A stretch of 64,000 nucleotides of DNA from assembly GCA_032622095.1 (NCBI GenBank), contig CP136063.1, positions 28,276,987 to 28,340,986 on the forward strand. Direction: 5' to 3'. Source of the stretch: Siphonodentalium dalli (lineage: Eukaryota > Mollusca > Scaphopoda > Gadilida > Siphonodentaliidae). The translations under genes were made by a program, and so were the position numbers. This document shows, piece by piece, positions 13,619-25,300 of the stretch. Below the pieces are notes generated by a model. That model did no database searches, had not been told where the DNA came from, and saw only the letters and a program-made list of their open reading frames with translations. Position 1 is the stretch's first letter, and the number at the start of each line of letters is the position of its first letter.

Positions 13619-13985
13619 TTAATTGACAAAAGCTTTCCCCGACAAGGGTTTTCAGTTCATATTTATTATTTTATACCCACGCAACTATTTAAAATTCGTT
13701 ATTTAAAGAAATAATCCATCCTTAATTCATAGAAGCCTTTCCTGACAAGGGTTTTCAGTTCATATTTATTATTTTATATCCACGCAACTATTTAAAATTC
13801 GTTATTTAAACAGATAATCCATCCTTAATTGTTAGAAGCCTTTCCTGACAAGGGTTTTCAGTTCATATTTATTATTTTATATCCACGCAACTATTTAAAA
13901 TTCGTTATTTAAAGAAATAATCCATCCTTAATTCATAGAAGCCTTTCCTGACAAGGGTTTTCAGTTCATATTTATTATCATATTG
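13619..13985. repeat. 103-bp tandem repeat made from a MITE end
   Basis: GGTTTTCAGTTCATATTTAT recurs at 13647, 13750, 13853 and 13956, each exactly 103 bp apart. Each unit is the terminal part of the MITE (GAAGC...GTTTTCAG...CACGCAACTATTTAAAAT...GATAATCC). The terminal segment has been amplified in place. Confidence 0.8.
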
Positions 13986-14984
13986 ATAGATATATTCCGA
14001 ATTGCGAATGAATAGAAACACGCCTTGCCTTGTTCAGCAGAATATCAACTTAAACGAGTTTTCCAACTTCGACAATGTTTTCTCACCTCAAAGTCGGAAA
14101 ACTCGTTTAAATGGAAATTTTGCAGTTTTAACAAGGTAATGAGTGTTTCTATCACATTCGAAAGTCAAAATATACGCGGAAATACAGTTTACCCGATCAC
14201 AATCGGCGTGATGTGTAAGAAATTCAACATCACCACGGGTTGGGGCGTCACCTATAATTGTAGGTATTATAATTATTTTAAAAATATTTTTCTACAAGTT
14301 CCCGGTGTATAAATCATGTTGCGAAAGAGAGAGTCCCTCTTTTAAAAAGTCACTTCACATAGTATATTTCTATCGTGGGACATACACGATAAGCATAATA
14401 CACGACAATCCTTTCCTAAGAGATATATTTGTCGCCAAGCCAATGACCACCAAGAAATCGGTTGTTTTTAAAACTATTTCTAAGAATTTTATGAATTTAG
14501 GAGAATAATATGTTACATGTACCCCAAATGATAGACATTTTCTGATTTAAAATGCAAAATCATCACTGGAAACGTTTCATAGAAACCTATTGTTCATTGT
14601 TGATGATGCTACTGAACATGTTGGAAAGAAGAACAAGTATGTATCTTTTTGGTGTACTATCGGAACCCGAGTCCAAAGGCCTAAACGATTTCCTGTTTCA
14701 CATCGATATCCATAGCACTGTCCCAAACAACGACTGATGAACAAACCTGGTATCCATGACAACTGTTTATACCTGGATCATTACAACGCGTGTTGCTAAC
14801 TTTAGTTATAATTGTATCACATTCCACTTTGGATTTCACCATGCTACGATTGTCATATATAGCATTGCAGACTTCATTTCGGTTGAAATCTATTTAATAC
14901 GTACAACAATAGCAGTCTACTGGATTGGGCAATGATACCGAGCACGAAAGGCCTCCAGACTTACACATGCATTAAATGATCGTT
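13986..14984. other. Intergenic sequence paralogous in part to 21.4-22.1 kb; contains a MITE empty site
   Basis: About 13970-14175 matches 21430-21608 plus 22008-22060, including a hairpin (AACGAGTTTTCCAACTTCG ... GGAAAACTCGTT, 14053-14107). The TTAA at 14128-14131 is unoccupied, while the paralogue holds a MITE there. No gene is recognised from 14180 to 14984. Confidence 0.55.
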
Positions 14985-16235
14985 TTATAAGTCATCACAA
15001 CAGTAAGGCTTATCTCCGTTGTGGATTCTCTTATGTTTCACCAAGTGGCTCGATCTATTAAACGATTTCCCGCATATGTCACAATGGTGAGGCTTATCTC
15101 CAGTATGGATTCTCTTATGTGTCACTAAGTTACCCGATTGATTAAATGATTTCCCGCATATATCACAGTGGTAAGGCTTATCTCCGGTGTGGATTCTCTT
15201 ATGTGTCACCAAGCCACTCGATGTACTAAATGATTCCCCGCATATATCACAATGGTAAGGCTTATCTCCAGTGTGGATTCTTTTATGTTTCACCAAGACA
15301 CTCGAATTGCTAAATGATTTCCCGCATATGTCACAATGGTAAGGCATATCTCCGGTGTGGATTCTCCTATGTATCACCAAGTGGCTCGATGTATTAAATG
15401 ATTTCCCGCATATGTCACAATGGTAAGGCATATCTCTGGTGTGGATTCTCCTATGTGGCACCAAGTGGCTTGATTGATTAAATGATTTCCCGCATATGTC
15501 ACAACGGTAAGGCTTATCCCCGGTGTGGATTCTCTTATGTGCCACCAAGTTGCTCGATTTAATAAATGATGTCCCGCATATATCACAATGGTGAGGTTTA
15601 TCTCCTGTGTGGATTCTCTTGTGTGTCACCAAGTCACTCGATGAATTAAATGATTTCCCGCATATATCACAACGATAAGGTTTATCTCCTGTGTGGATTC
15701 TCTTATGTGTCACTAAGACAGTCGAGTGGTTAAATGATTTCCCGCATATGTCACAATGGTAAGGCATATCTCCGGTGTGGATTCTCCTATGTCTCGCCAG
15801 GTTACTCGACTGATTAAACGATTTCCCGCATATATCACAACAGTAAGGCGTATCTCCAGCGTGTATTCTCTTATGTGTCACCAAGTAGCCCGATTGTTTA
15901 AATGATTTCCCGCATATATCACAATGGTAAGGCTTATCCCCGGTGTGGATTCTCTTGTGTCTCACCAAGTCAGTCGACTGATTAAACGATTTCCCGCATA
16001 TGTCACAATGGTAAGGCTTATCGCCCGTGTGAATTATTTTATGTCTCTCCAGGTGACTCGACCGATTAAATGATTTTCCGCATATATCGCACCAGTAAAG
16101 CTTATCGCCGATGTGTATTCTCTTATGTGTCGCCAAGATGCCAGATTGGGTGAACGATTTCCCGCATACGTCACAGTGATGCCGTTTATTACTTGTGTAG
16201 GCGGTCTCATTAACATTCAGGTCAGAATCTCCCAT
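14985..16235 (-). CDS. C2H2 zinc-finger protein with 14 tandem fingers
   Basis: An uninterrupted 416-residue frame from ATG at 16235 to TGA. After about 20 non-finger residues (MGDSDLNVNETAYTSNKR) come 14 consecutive fingers, each 28 residues. The pattern is [21 protein letters not shown] with TGDKPY-type linkers, followed by a cut-off start of a fifteenth (NGDKPYCCDDL). All 14 keep both Cys and both His. Residues at helix positions -1, 3 and 6 vary strongly (H, D, N, V, G, Y at position 3), as in DNA-reading arrays. The usual linker Glu is Asp. There is no KRAB, BTB or other effector domain, so it is likely a nuclear DNA-binding protein with unknown target. It may be one exon of a longer gene. 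It is the only intact zinc-finger gene here. Confidence 0.85.
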   Translation of the reverse strand: MGDSDLNVNETAYTSNKRHHCDVCGKSFTQSGILATHKRIHIGDKLYWCDICGKSFNRSSHLERHKIIHTGDKPYHCDICGKSFNQSTDLVRHKRIHTGDKPYHCDICGKSFKQSGYLVTHKRIHAGDTPYCCDICGKSFNQSSNLARHRRIHTGDMPYHCDICGKSFNHSTVLVTHKRIHTGDKPYRCDICGKSFNSSSDLVTHKRIHTGDKPHHCDICGTSFIKSSNLVAHKRIHTGDKPYRCDICGKSFNQSSHLVPHRRIHTRDMPYHCDICGKSFNTSSHLVIHRRIHTGDMPYHCDICGKSFSNSSVLVKHKRIHTGDKPYHCDICGESFSTSSGLVTHKRIHTGDKPYHCDICGKSFNQSGNLVTHKRIHTGDKPHHCDICGKSFNRSSHLVKHKRIHNGDKPYCCDDL

Positions 16236-16782
16236 CGTGTGCCGGGGTTTGTTAGTCAGCTGTATATCTCTTGAAGCGACAATCTATATATAGCGAGAAT
16301 CTGATCCAATTATAATGTAATTTCACAGTGTAACTGTAAGTTATTTAGTTCGTGATTCGGAAGGATCACGTATCAATCTACCGATTTTCAAGTCGAACAA
16401 TGAACGATCGAAATACCGTATTTATGTTGAATTACCATCCGGCGAATTATGTGGTTTTGTTTAGTAGAACGGTTTACAAAACGATAGATGTCTACACAGC
16501 TTACAATGCCATGTACATTAGTGTTAAAAACCCGGCCGTAACAGCGTCACAAACTCGACAGTAATCTCGTCCTATAACTATTCCACCGATATACGTCTAT
16601 TTTGGTTGACAGGGGATGACACCATCTTTTATTAAGTTGCAGTCTATTTACAAACCGACGCTGTGTGTTATTATGGATTAACCCTTATACAGAACAAACA
16701 CTTACTGACTAAGGCACAAACCCAGTAAACGATCGATGGTTTACCAGGCTTTACTCTGTGCCAATTAAGGTAGAGGTATATA
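16236..16782. promoter_or_regulatory. 5' flank of the zinc-finger gene, conserved in paralogous copies
   Basis: On the minus strand a TATA-like CGCTATATATAG lies about 50-57 bp before the ATG (16284-16294). The block from here to about 16700 recurs at 23924-24960, interrupted by a MITE, and in part at 63240-64000. The recurrence shows duplication of this 5' region. TTAA at 16524-16527 and at 16632-16635 are empty sites for two MITE insertions in the other copies. Near 16717-16762 lies a 50-bp hairpin (GGCACA...GTAAAC...GTTTAC...TGTGCC). The promoter role itself is an inference. Confidence 0.5.
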
Positions 16783-18381
16783 TCTCATATATATTTTGAA
16801 GACCTCTGTTTGTTTGTTTGTCTGTCTGTCTGTCATTGATACAAATCTACGATTCTCGACCGATCGGGACGAAACTTGGTACGTGTGTGTAGTTTGACCA
16901 GGCGGTGGACGTTGTCGTATTGGCGAGCCCGTGCGGCGCCCGCTTCGCGCATGCGCAGACGAGATCTCGGAAACGGGTGGAGCTATCGACTTGAAATTTG
17001 CTATGTGAATATATCTTGCCCCGGATACGAATTTTATCGGGTCACCGAGCCCGTGCGACGCCAGCTTCGCGCATGCGCAGACAAGATCTCGGAAACGAGT
17101 GGAGCTATCGACTTGAAAATTCGTATGTGAATGTATATTGCCCCGGATACGAATTTTATCGGGTCGCCGAGCTCGTGTGACGCCAGCTTCGCGCATGCGC
17201 AGACCAGATCTCGGAAACGGGTAGAGCTATCGACTTGAAATTTGGTTTTTGAATAGCCCGGACAACGTCGGGCTCATCGACTTGAAATTTAGTTTTTGAA
17301 TAGCCCGGACAACGTCGGGCTCATCGGCTAGTCTCATATATATTTTGAAGACCTCTGTTTGTTTGTTTGTCTGTCTGTCTGTCATTGATACAAATCTACG
17401 ATTCTCGACCGATCGGGACGAAACTTGGTACGTGTGTGTAGTTTGACCAGGCGGTGGACGTTGTCGTATTGGCGAGCCCGTGCGGCGCCCGCTTCGCGCA
17501 TGCGCAGACGAGATCTCGGAAACGGGTGGAGCTATCGACTTGAAATTTGCTATGTGAATATATCTTGCCCCGGATACGAATTTTATCGGGTCGCCGAGCC
17601 CGTGCGACGCCAGCTTCGCGCATGCGCAGACAAGATCTCGGAAACGAGTGGAGCTATCGACTTGAAATTTGGTATGTGAATGTATATTGCCCCGGATACG
17701 AATTTTATCGGGTCGCCGAGCTCGTGTGACGCCAGCTTCGCGCATGCGCAGACCAGATCTCGAAACGGGTAGAGCTATCGACTTGAAATTTGGTTTTTGA
17801 ATAGCCCGGACAACGTCGGGCTCATCGACTTGAAATTTAGTTTTTGAATAGCCCGGACAACGTCGGGCTCATCGGCTAGTCTCATATATATTTTGAAGAC
17901 CTCTGTTTGTTTGTTTGTCTGTCTGTCTGTCATTGATACAAATCTACGATTCTCGACCGATCGGGACGAAACTTGGTACGTGTGTGTAGTTTGACCAGTC
18001 GGTGGACGTTGTCGTATTGGCGAGCCCGTGCGGCGCCCGCTTCGCGCATGCGCAGACGAGATCTCGGAAACGGGTGGAGCTATCGACTTGAAATTTGCTA
18101 TGTGAATATATCTTGCCCCGGATACGAATTTTATCGGGTCGCCGAGCCCGTGCGACGCCAGCTTCGCGCATGCGCAGACAAGATCTCGGAAACGAGTGGA
18201 GCTATCGACTTGAAATTTGGTATGTGAATGTATATTGCCCCGGATACGAATTTTATCGGGTCGCCGAGCTCGTGTGACGCCAGCTTCGCGCATGCGCAGA
18301 CCAGATCTCGGAAACGGGTAGAGCTATCGACTTGAAATTTGGTTTTTGAATAGCCCGGACAACGTCGGGCTCATCGACTAG
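16783..18381 (+). mobile_element. Three head-to-tail Helitron-like elements
   Basis: Copies run 16783-17331 (549 bp), 17332-17879 (548 bp) and 17880-18381 (502 bp). Each begins TCTCATATATATTTTGAAG and ends with a hairpin GCCCGGACAACGTCGGGC, about 6-8 bases, then CTAG. TC at the 5' end, a 3' hairpin and CTRR are Helitron hallmarks, and copies join with no gap (CTAG/TCTC). Inside are three imperfect sub-repeats around CGCGCATGCGCAGAC and CGGAAACG. Copy 3 lacks one 46-bp terminal sub-repeat. No Rep/helicase is encoded, so the copies are non-autonomous. The many 60-170 residue frames are repeat shadows. Confidence 0.75.
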
Positions 18382-19319
18382 TCTATTATATATTTTGGAA
18401 GATCTGTGTGTGTGTGTGTGTGTTCGATGGACTCGAACACGGCTGGACCGATTTCGACCAAACTTGGTACCGACAGGTAATTCGACCCGGGAACGAACAT
18501 GCATCGGGGCCCGTCCATGTGTCCGTGCGGCGTCACCTTGACTGTCAAAACTCATATCTCGGGATCCGCAGTGCTAACACGCCAGAATTTAGCACTGCGG
18601 TGCAGGGAGGATAACTCTATATCCATACGTTGACGAACGTACGCAATTTGCAGGCAATTACGCATCGTGTATTTTCCCCAAAATTATAACATTTACAATA
18701 TATATTGTCAATTTGCAGGCTATTAAGAATCGTGTATCTATCCCAAAATAAATCATTTACAATATCTGATATATAAATTTTGTTACAGCTGATATTCTTA
18801 GGTCTATTGTCGATAGATTTATTTTTTGTAAATTTACACCACGCATATGCTCAAGTTGTTTACATTTACCCCGCGGGTCTGGAATCTCATCCAAGAATCC
18901 ATTTAGCTGAAATGCTATTTCGCTGTTGGAATCTACCGGTGGCCCCAAACCGTCAATGCCAACAACATCGACATTGTTCAACTTTGACGGCGAGAAAATA
19001 ATTAGTTAAAATTTACTACACAATGCTAATTTATCTTTACGTTGAAGCTTGATAATTAACGAGCGTGTGTATATGAGGCGCGTTTATATACTTTAGTGGA
19101 AATCAAATCGGGTAAAACTGGCGGATTTTTACGGACGAAATTTGATACATAGTGTATCTCGGTATCCGCTGGGCCGATTTCCCGGTATCCGCTGGGCCAA
19201 TTTCCACCATTTTTGGGGTGTTGGTGTTGGTAAACTGCCAGACGGATTTTGACCTGACCTTGACCTTCAAAATGGTCAATTCAATGTCAAAGCCCGGACG
19301 AAGTCGGGTCACCTTCTAG
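18382..19319 (+). mobile_element. Fourth, diverged Helitron-like element
   Basis: Starts TCTATTATATATTTTGG directly after the CTAG of the third copy and ends AGCCCGGACGAAGTCGGGT + CACCTT + CTAG at 19316-19319, followed by T. It shares the TGTGTGTG and CCGATTTCGACCAAACTTGGT motifs with the array. The middle (18620-19080) is AT-rich and non-coding. One 938-bp element or two merged ends are both possible. Confidence 0.55.
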
Positions 19320-19510
19320 TATATATATATAGATATGGAATATCTGGGAGTTTGGACAATGCAACACAAAGAAATAGTGAAATAACTGGTAATATAAAAT
19401 GCCACTTGAACACAGAGATATCGGGAATGAATACTGGGTAGGGGTCTTAAATTCATTTATTATTTTATACCCACGCAACTATTTCAAATCTGTTATTTAA
19501 AGAGATAATC
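19320..19510. repeat. Copy of the 210-bp dispersed repeat
   Basis: Begins with an AT run then GATATGGAATATCTGGGAG and ends TACCCACGCAACTATTTC plus GAGATAATC. Same family as 7265, 12960 and 24960. Confidence 0.65.
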
Positions 19511-20582
19511 TATCTTTAAAGAGATAGTCCAAATTTAAATGTGCATTATCTCTTTGTAAACGTATTATATAGTTACCGGTGTATAAAATATTAGAATTGT
19601 GGAATAAAACATTTTGTTATCCTTCATCCCATTTTCCTCTCTTCTGATTGGCTGAGAGTGCGTCCCATGGCGGGCGATACATCACCATATTACCCTCGAG
19701 GGTAACATTGTCTCAGTTATTGACCGCTCAGCTGTTACCAGTAAACATAGAACTACGAAGAACTCACCGCGCAACAATTCTCTGAAACTCTCTGATAATT
19801 TCGAAAAACACTGTTTTTATAAACCCCACTGTTTCATAACCGCGAACTGTGGTGTTTGCTAATTTGCATAATTGTGTGTTTGTTTATTTGCAATTAAAGC
19901 ACGCTATGTATAAATGGTTTATCACAGACACATATCTGTTATAAGGTGTAATATTCATATTGTACCTTTTTATATCAATAATAAAGACCATGGGACAAAT
20001 AGATAAATCTTATTATGTAGTTGGTATACTGCAGACAATTGCACATACGACGTACATACGTTACAACTACGTTTATGTACTAGACCAAATAGCCACTCTT
20101 TGCTGTTTATCAATTGATTATTTCTTTTCTTCAATACAATCATCAGACTTCAGAGAATACCCGTATGTTGCGTAACGATCTGTGACAGATGTCAATTTCT
20201 TTTTGCACTACTACAACTTGTTAGTTCCACATTTTAGCATTCTGGAAATTAACACGTCTGTCGGCGTCTTCACGCTCATTTGAAACGAACCCGAACATTT
20301 CGCGGCATGGCTCCTCACCTTCGAAATTGCTTTACTCCTCTTTCCGTCAACCAATTCCCACAATGCAACCAGCAAACTGACCGGAGGACATCTGCGCAAA
20401 TGGCGGGTCTGTTAATTGATTCAGATTATGAATGTTTTATTTTATAAATAGCGATGATTCCAACATAAAATTAACTTTTCGAACTGGATTCAAGAATATA
20501 TGCGCGCATTTATGCCTACTATTAAGGAGATCCGTGTGTACTCCATTGTCAGATAACAAAACAGTCATTACCCCTGTTTTCG
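19511..20582. other. Intergenic sequence, nothing firm
   Basis: About 19520-19600 holds MITE-end fragments. CTGATTGGCTGAGAG (19640) is an inverted CCAAT-type motif near ACCCTCGAGGGT, which could belong to a promoter or an LTR, but no gene follows. No coding frame is supported. Confidence 0.35.
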
Positions 20583-20694
20583 TGAGACACGGGAATTTGT
20601 CGGCGCTCTCGACCTGGAATGTCACTCTCGGGCCTGGCGGCCATCGGGTGACATTCCAGATCTCGAGCGGGCGACAAATCCCCGTGTCTCACTC
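20583..20694. repeat. Long near-perfect hairpin, about 47-bp arms
   Basis: 20583-20629 (GTGAGACACGGGAATTTGTC ... GAATGTCAC) pairs with 20647-20694 (GTGACATTCCAG ... GACAAATCCCCGTGTCTCAC). The loop is only about 17 bp. It is GC-rich in an AT-rich setting and is non-coding. Confidence 0.75.
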
Positions 20695-20885
20695 AATCGC
20701 GGGCGATAACTGTATAATAACCAATCAATCTAGGGCATTGTACATTCTGTGCATAGCCATAGGAACAGCATAATGCTCTCTATCGCTATATGGTATCACT
20801 CGACTGGTCTGTTCTAAAATAAAAAAATAAGTAGACCCAAAATAAAATATTCGAAATAAAATCAATATTAAAGACGGATTATCTC

Positions 20886-21385
20886 TTAAAGATGGATTAT
20901 CTCTTTAAATAACAAATTTTAAATAGTTGCGTTGGTATAAAATAATAGATATGAACCGAAGACCTATGTCCGGAAAAGCTTCTATCAATTAATATTGATT
21001 TTATTTCTAATATTAAATCGGGCCCGTTTATGTTACTATTTTTAGAACCGATATAGAGCACTGGGCTGTTCATATGGCTACGCAACGAATGTCGAATGTC
21101 ACAGATTGGTTGCTTGTATTGTTTTGTTCCACAATTATAAGCGATGAGTATAATTAACGTTTATTTGTGACAAAAGTGCACAATATAATTTCTGGTCTCT
21201 GTTAACAGTAACCACTATTGTTCGTTAGCTGAACAAACACGCCTTTTTAGACCAGAACATATTCGAAATAAAATTAAAATTAATCGATAGAAGCATTTCC
21301 GGACAGTAGTATTCGATTCAAATCCAATATTTTATACACCGGTAACTATATAATACATGTTTACAAAGAGATAATCCACCTTTAA
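20886..21385 (-). mobile_element. TTAA-type MITE nested in another MITE end
   Basis: Runs from TTAA at 20886-20889 (AGATGGATTATCTCTTTA inside) to TTAA at 21382-21385. Outside it on the left is GACGGATTATCTC, and on the right AGAGATAATCCATCT then TTAA, which are termini of the same family. The copy therefore sits at the TTAA edge of another copy. Confidence 0.7.
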
Positions 21386-21612
21386 AGAGATAATCCATCT
21401 TTAATTGATAGAAGCCTTTCCTGACAAAGGTTTTCAGTTCATATTTATTATCATATCGATGGATATATTTCGAATTGCGAATGAATAGAAACCCTCCTTG
21501 CCTTGTTCAGCAAAATATACATTTTAACGAGTTTTCCAACTTCGACAATGTTATCTCACCTCAAAGTTGGAAGACTCTTTTAAACGGTTGAATGGATATT
21601 CTGCTGATTTAA

Positions 21613-22007
21613 AGATGGATTATCTCTTTAAATAACAAATTTTAAATAGTTGCGTGTGTATAAAATAATAGATATGAACTGAAGACCCCTGTCCGGAAAA
21701 GCTTGTATCAACTTATATTGATTTTATTTCGAATGTTAAATCGGGACCATTCATGTTACTTTTTTTAGAACAGACCATTCGGATTATACCATAATGCGAT
21801 GTAGAGCACTGGGCTGTTCCTATGGCTATGCACCGAACGACAACTGTCCTAGCCCTAACAAACACACCTTTTAAGACCAAAAAAATATTCGAAATAAAAT
21901 GAATATTAATCGATAGAAGCATTTCCGGACAGGAGTTTTCGATTCAAATCTAATATTTTATACACCAGTAACTATATAATACATGCTTACAAAGAGATAA
22001 TCCACCT
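21613..22007 (-). mobile_element. TTAA-type MITE with a matching empty site
   Basis: A 395-bp internally shortened copy between TTAA 21609-21612 and TTAA 22008-22011. Its flanks (TCTGCTGAT and CAAGG, then ATGAG) match 14112-14140, where a single TTAA is present. That paralogue is the pre-insertion site. Confidence 0.8.
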
Positions 22008-22146
22008 TTAACAAGGCCATGAGTTTTTGTATCAGATTCGAAAGTCAAACTGAAGAGTGCAATGAAACGAAGCACGAAATGCCTCTAGACTTACAAACGT
22101 ATAAAAGGATCGTTTTATAAGTCATGTCTCCATTCTTTTGAACCAT

Positions 22147-22400
22147 ATCTAACATATATTTTGGGACATCTATCTGTTTGTTTGTTTGTCTGTTAGCTAT
22201 GGCCGACGGATTTTGACGAAATTTTATACCTAGGGGTAATTTTAGGGAGTGTTTTAGACGTGTCAAATCGTGACCCGACCTGACCAAGGTAAAATTGGGT
22301 AAAACGGGACGGATTTCGACGGGTACTTTTGTTGGGTACTTCTGTCCGGAGAGTGTTTTGGACGGGTCAAATCGTGACCCTGACCTTGGCCTTCAATTAT
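22147..22400 (+). mobile_element. Helitron-like fragment
   Basis: Starts TCTAACATATATTTTGGGAC, followed by CTGTTTGTTTGTTTGTCTG and the GATTTTGACGAAATTTTATAC motif, as in the 16.8 kb elements. It holds two GGGTCAAATCGTGACCC-type palindromic repeats. A 3' hairpin with CTAG is not seen. Confidence 0.5.
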
Positions 22401-23094
22401 TTTGTATGTGGAGTTGTCTTGTGTTGTAAATGCTATTTATATTGGCAACTGCCCGCGTGGCTGTAATTGGTCAACTGTTTGTACATGTATATATTTCAAG
22501 AAAATGGTCAACAGTTATATTTGTTCTGTGATGGACTGTTTCAAAACAATTTTGTCTTTTGGCGCGAGGGGCTGTGTCCAAAAAAATTGTTTTTGCTAGA
22601 CAGGCCAGAATCATTTGAGTTGCGAGCTTATTTGGAATGTTTCCTGGCTGTTGGGAAAATAATCTCCTGATTGTATTACAGTGATTGTTCATCTGCCTGG
22701 CGACAAAACCTCCCTAGATGCATCGGTGTTACAGTGGTGTTTCCTCTGTTTGGCGGCAGATCCACCCTAGATGCATCGGTGTTACAGTGGTTGCTCCTCT
22801 GTTTGGCGGCAGATCCACCCTAGATACATCGGTGTTACAGTGGTTGCTCCTCTGTTTGGCGGCAGATCCACCCTATGTGCCACTGGGGTTATCATCCTAT
22901 GAGCTCTGACCAAACTCCATGTGCGGAACCATCCAATCATAACACAGCGCTAATTTACGAAGAATAGTCATTCTGCCCTCCTTTTCTGTTCTGTCATCGG
23001 AATCTAAGATTGTTTCCAATTCTCCTTCGAAGAACAAATTAAATGTCACAAACTCATTTTGGAGAGATGTATGTGGGCTTATCTCCGGCGTAGA
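22401..23094. repeat. 53-bp minisatellite in otherwise empty sequence
   Basis: GCGGCAGATCCACCCTAGAT recurs at 22753, 22806 and 22859 (period 53), with a diverged first unit from about 22688. The rest of the interval shows no gene. Confidence 0.65.
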
Positions 23095-23923
<829 letters not shown>

Positions 23924-24194
23924 CGTGTGCCGGGATTTGTGAGTTAGCTGTATATCTCTTGAAGTGGCAGGCTATACAGCGAGAATCTGATCCAATTATA
24001 ATGGAATTCAACAGTGTAACTGTAAATTATTTAGTTTACAATGTACCGATTTTCAAGTCGAACAAAGGACGATCGAAATACCGTATTATGTTGAATTACA
24101 ATGCGTCGCATGTGGTTTTGTTTAGTAGAACAGTTCACAAAACGATAGATGTCTACACAGCTTACAATGTAATGTACATAAGTCTTAAACAGTG
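23924..24194. other. Paralogous 5' flank of the dead zinc-finger gene
   Basis: Matches 16236-16523 closely (CAGCGAGAATCTGATCCAATT and ACAAAACGATAGATGTCTAC blocks). It is broken at the TTAA 24195-24198 by the next MITE and resumes at 24742. Confidence 0.6.
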
Positions 24195-24198
24195 TTAA

Positions 24199-24737
24199 AG
24201 GTGGATTATCTCTTTAAAGGTGGATTATCTCTTTGTAAACATGTATTATATAGTTACCGGGGTATAAAATATTAGATTTGAATCGAAGACTCCTGTCCGG
24301 AAATGCTTCTATCGATTAATATTAATTTTATTTCGAATATTTTCTGGTCTAAAAAGGTGTGTTTGTTCAGCTAACGAACAATAGTGGTTACTGTTAACAT
24401 AGACCATATATTATATTGTGCAATTTTGTCACAAATAAACGTTAATTATACTCATTATCGCTTATATCTGTGGAACAAAACAATACAAACAATCAATCTG
24501 TGACATTTGACATTCGTTGCGTAGCCGTAGGAACGCCCCAGTGCTCTATATCGCAATACGGTCTCATCCGAATGGTCGGTTCTAAAAATAGTAACATACA
24601 TGGGCCCGATTTAATATTCGAAATAAAATCAATATTAATTGATAGAAGCTTTTCCGGACATAGGTCTTCAGTTCATATCTATTATTTTATACCCACGCAA
24701 CTATTTAAAATTTGTTATTTAAAGAGATAATCCATCT
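24199..24737 (+). mobile_element. TTAA-type MITE with a matching empty site
   Basis: 539 bp between TTAA 24195-24198 and TTAA 24738-24741. The left terminus is duplicated (AGGTGGATTATCTCTTTAA twice). The flanks (AGTG left, AGACCGGCC right) match 16520-16536 and 63251-63266, which carry one uninterrupted TTAA. An 86-codon frame (24470-24730) recurs in the 58.8 and 63.4 kb copies but has no family likeness. Confidence 0.85.
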
Positions 24738-24959
24738 TTAAAGACCGGCCAGAATAGCGTCACAAACTCGACAGTAATTTGTCGTATATCTCTTCCCCTG
24801 ATATATGCTACAATCTTTTATTAAGTTGCAGTCTATTTAGAAACAAACTATGTGTGTTAATATCGATTAAACCTTATACAGAACATATACTAACTGACTA
24901 AGGCACAAGCCCAATAAACGAAGGTTTATCAGGATTTACTCTGTGCCAGTTAAGGTAAA

Positions 24960-25300
24960 GCCACTATTAAATGTATATATCTAAATATAGAATATCTGGG
25001 AGTTTGGACAAGGAAACACAACGAAATAGTGAATTAAATAAATGGTAATATAAAATGCTACTTGAACACAGAGCTATCGAGAATGAATACTGGGTATAGC
25101 GGTCTTAAATTCATATTTATTATTTTACACTCACGCAATATGATATCAACCGAATGGTATTTTGGTAGAGGGTAGAGTTATCCTTCGTGGTGGCGGGAAG
25201 CTAAAAAATTTCACTGCGAGGACTGATGGGGAAAATCGTTAATAAAACATGAAATTTACTTTCTTGAGGATATCTTGTATGTGCAAATTAACAATAGCTG
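24960..25300. repeat. 210-bp dispersed repeat and short unique sequence
   Basis: About 24970-25130 is the fourth copy of the block seen at 7265, 12960 and 19320. It follows a 50-bp hairpin (CAATAAACG...AAGG...GTGCC). 25140-25300 is unique and empty. Confidence 0.55.

Noticed and set aside
16765-18293. Repeated 143-172 residue minus-strand frames (MREAGVTRARR...)
   Set aside because: They follow the Helitron-like repeat exactly, occur in several frames and strands at once, and have no domain; they are shadows of a GC-rich repeat.
24470-24730. 86-codon frame conserved in three MITE copies (also 58818-59078 and 63620-63880)
   Set aside because: Conservation equals that of the surrounding non-coding MITE; copies are young. 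A CxxxG start recalled a THAP finger, but the needed Cys/His pattern is missing.
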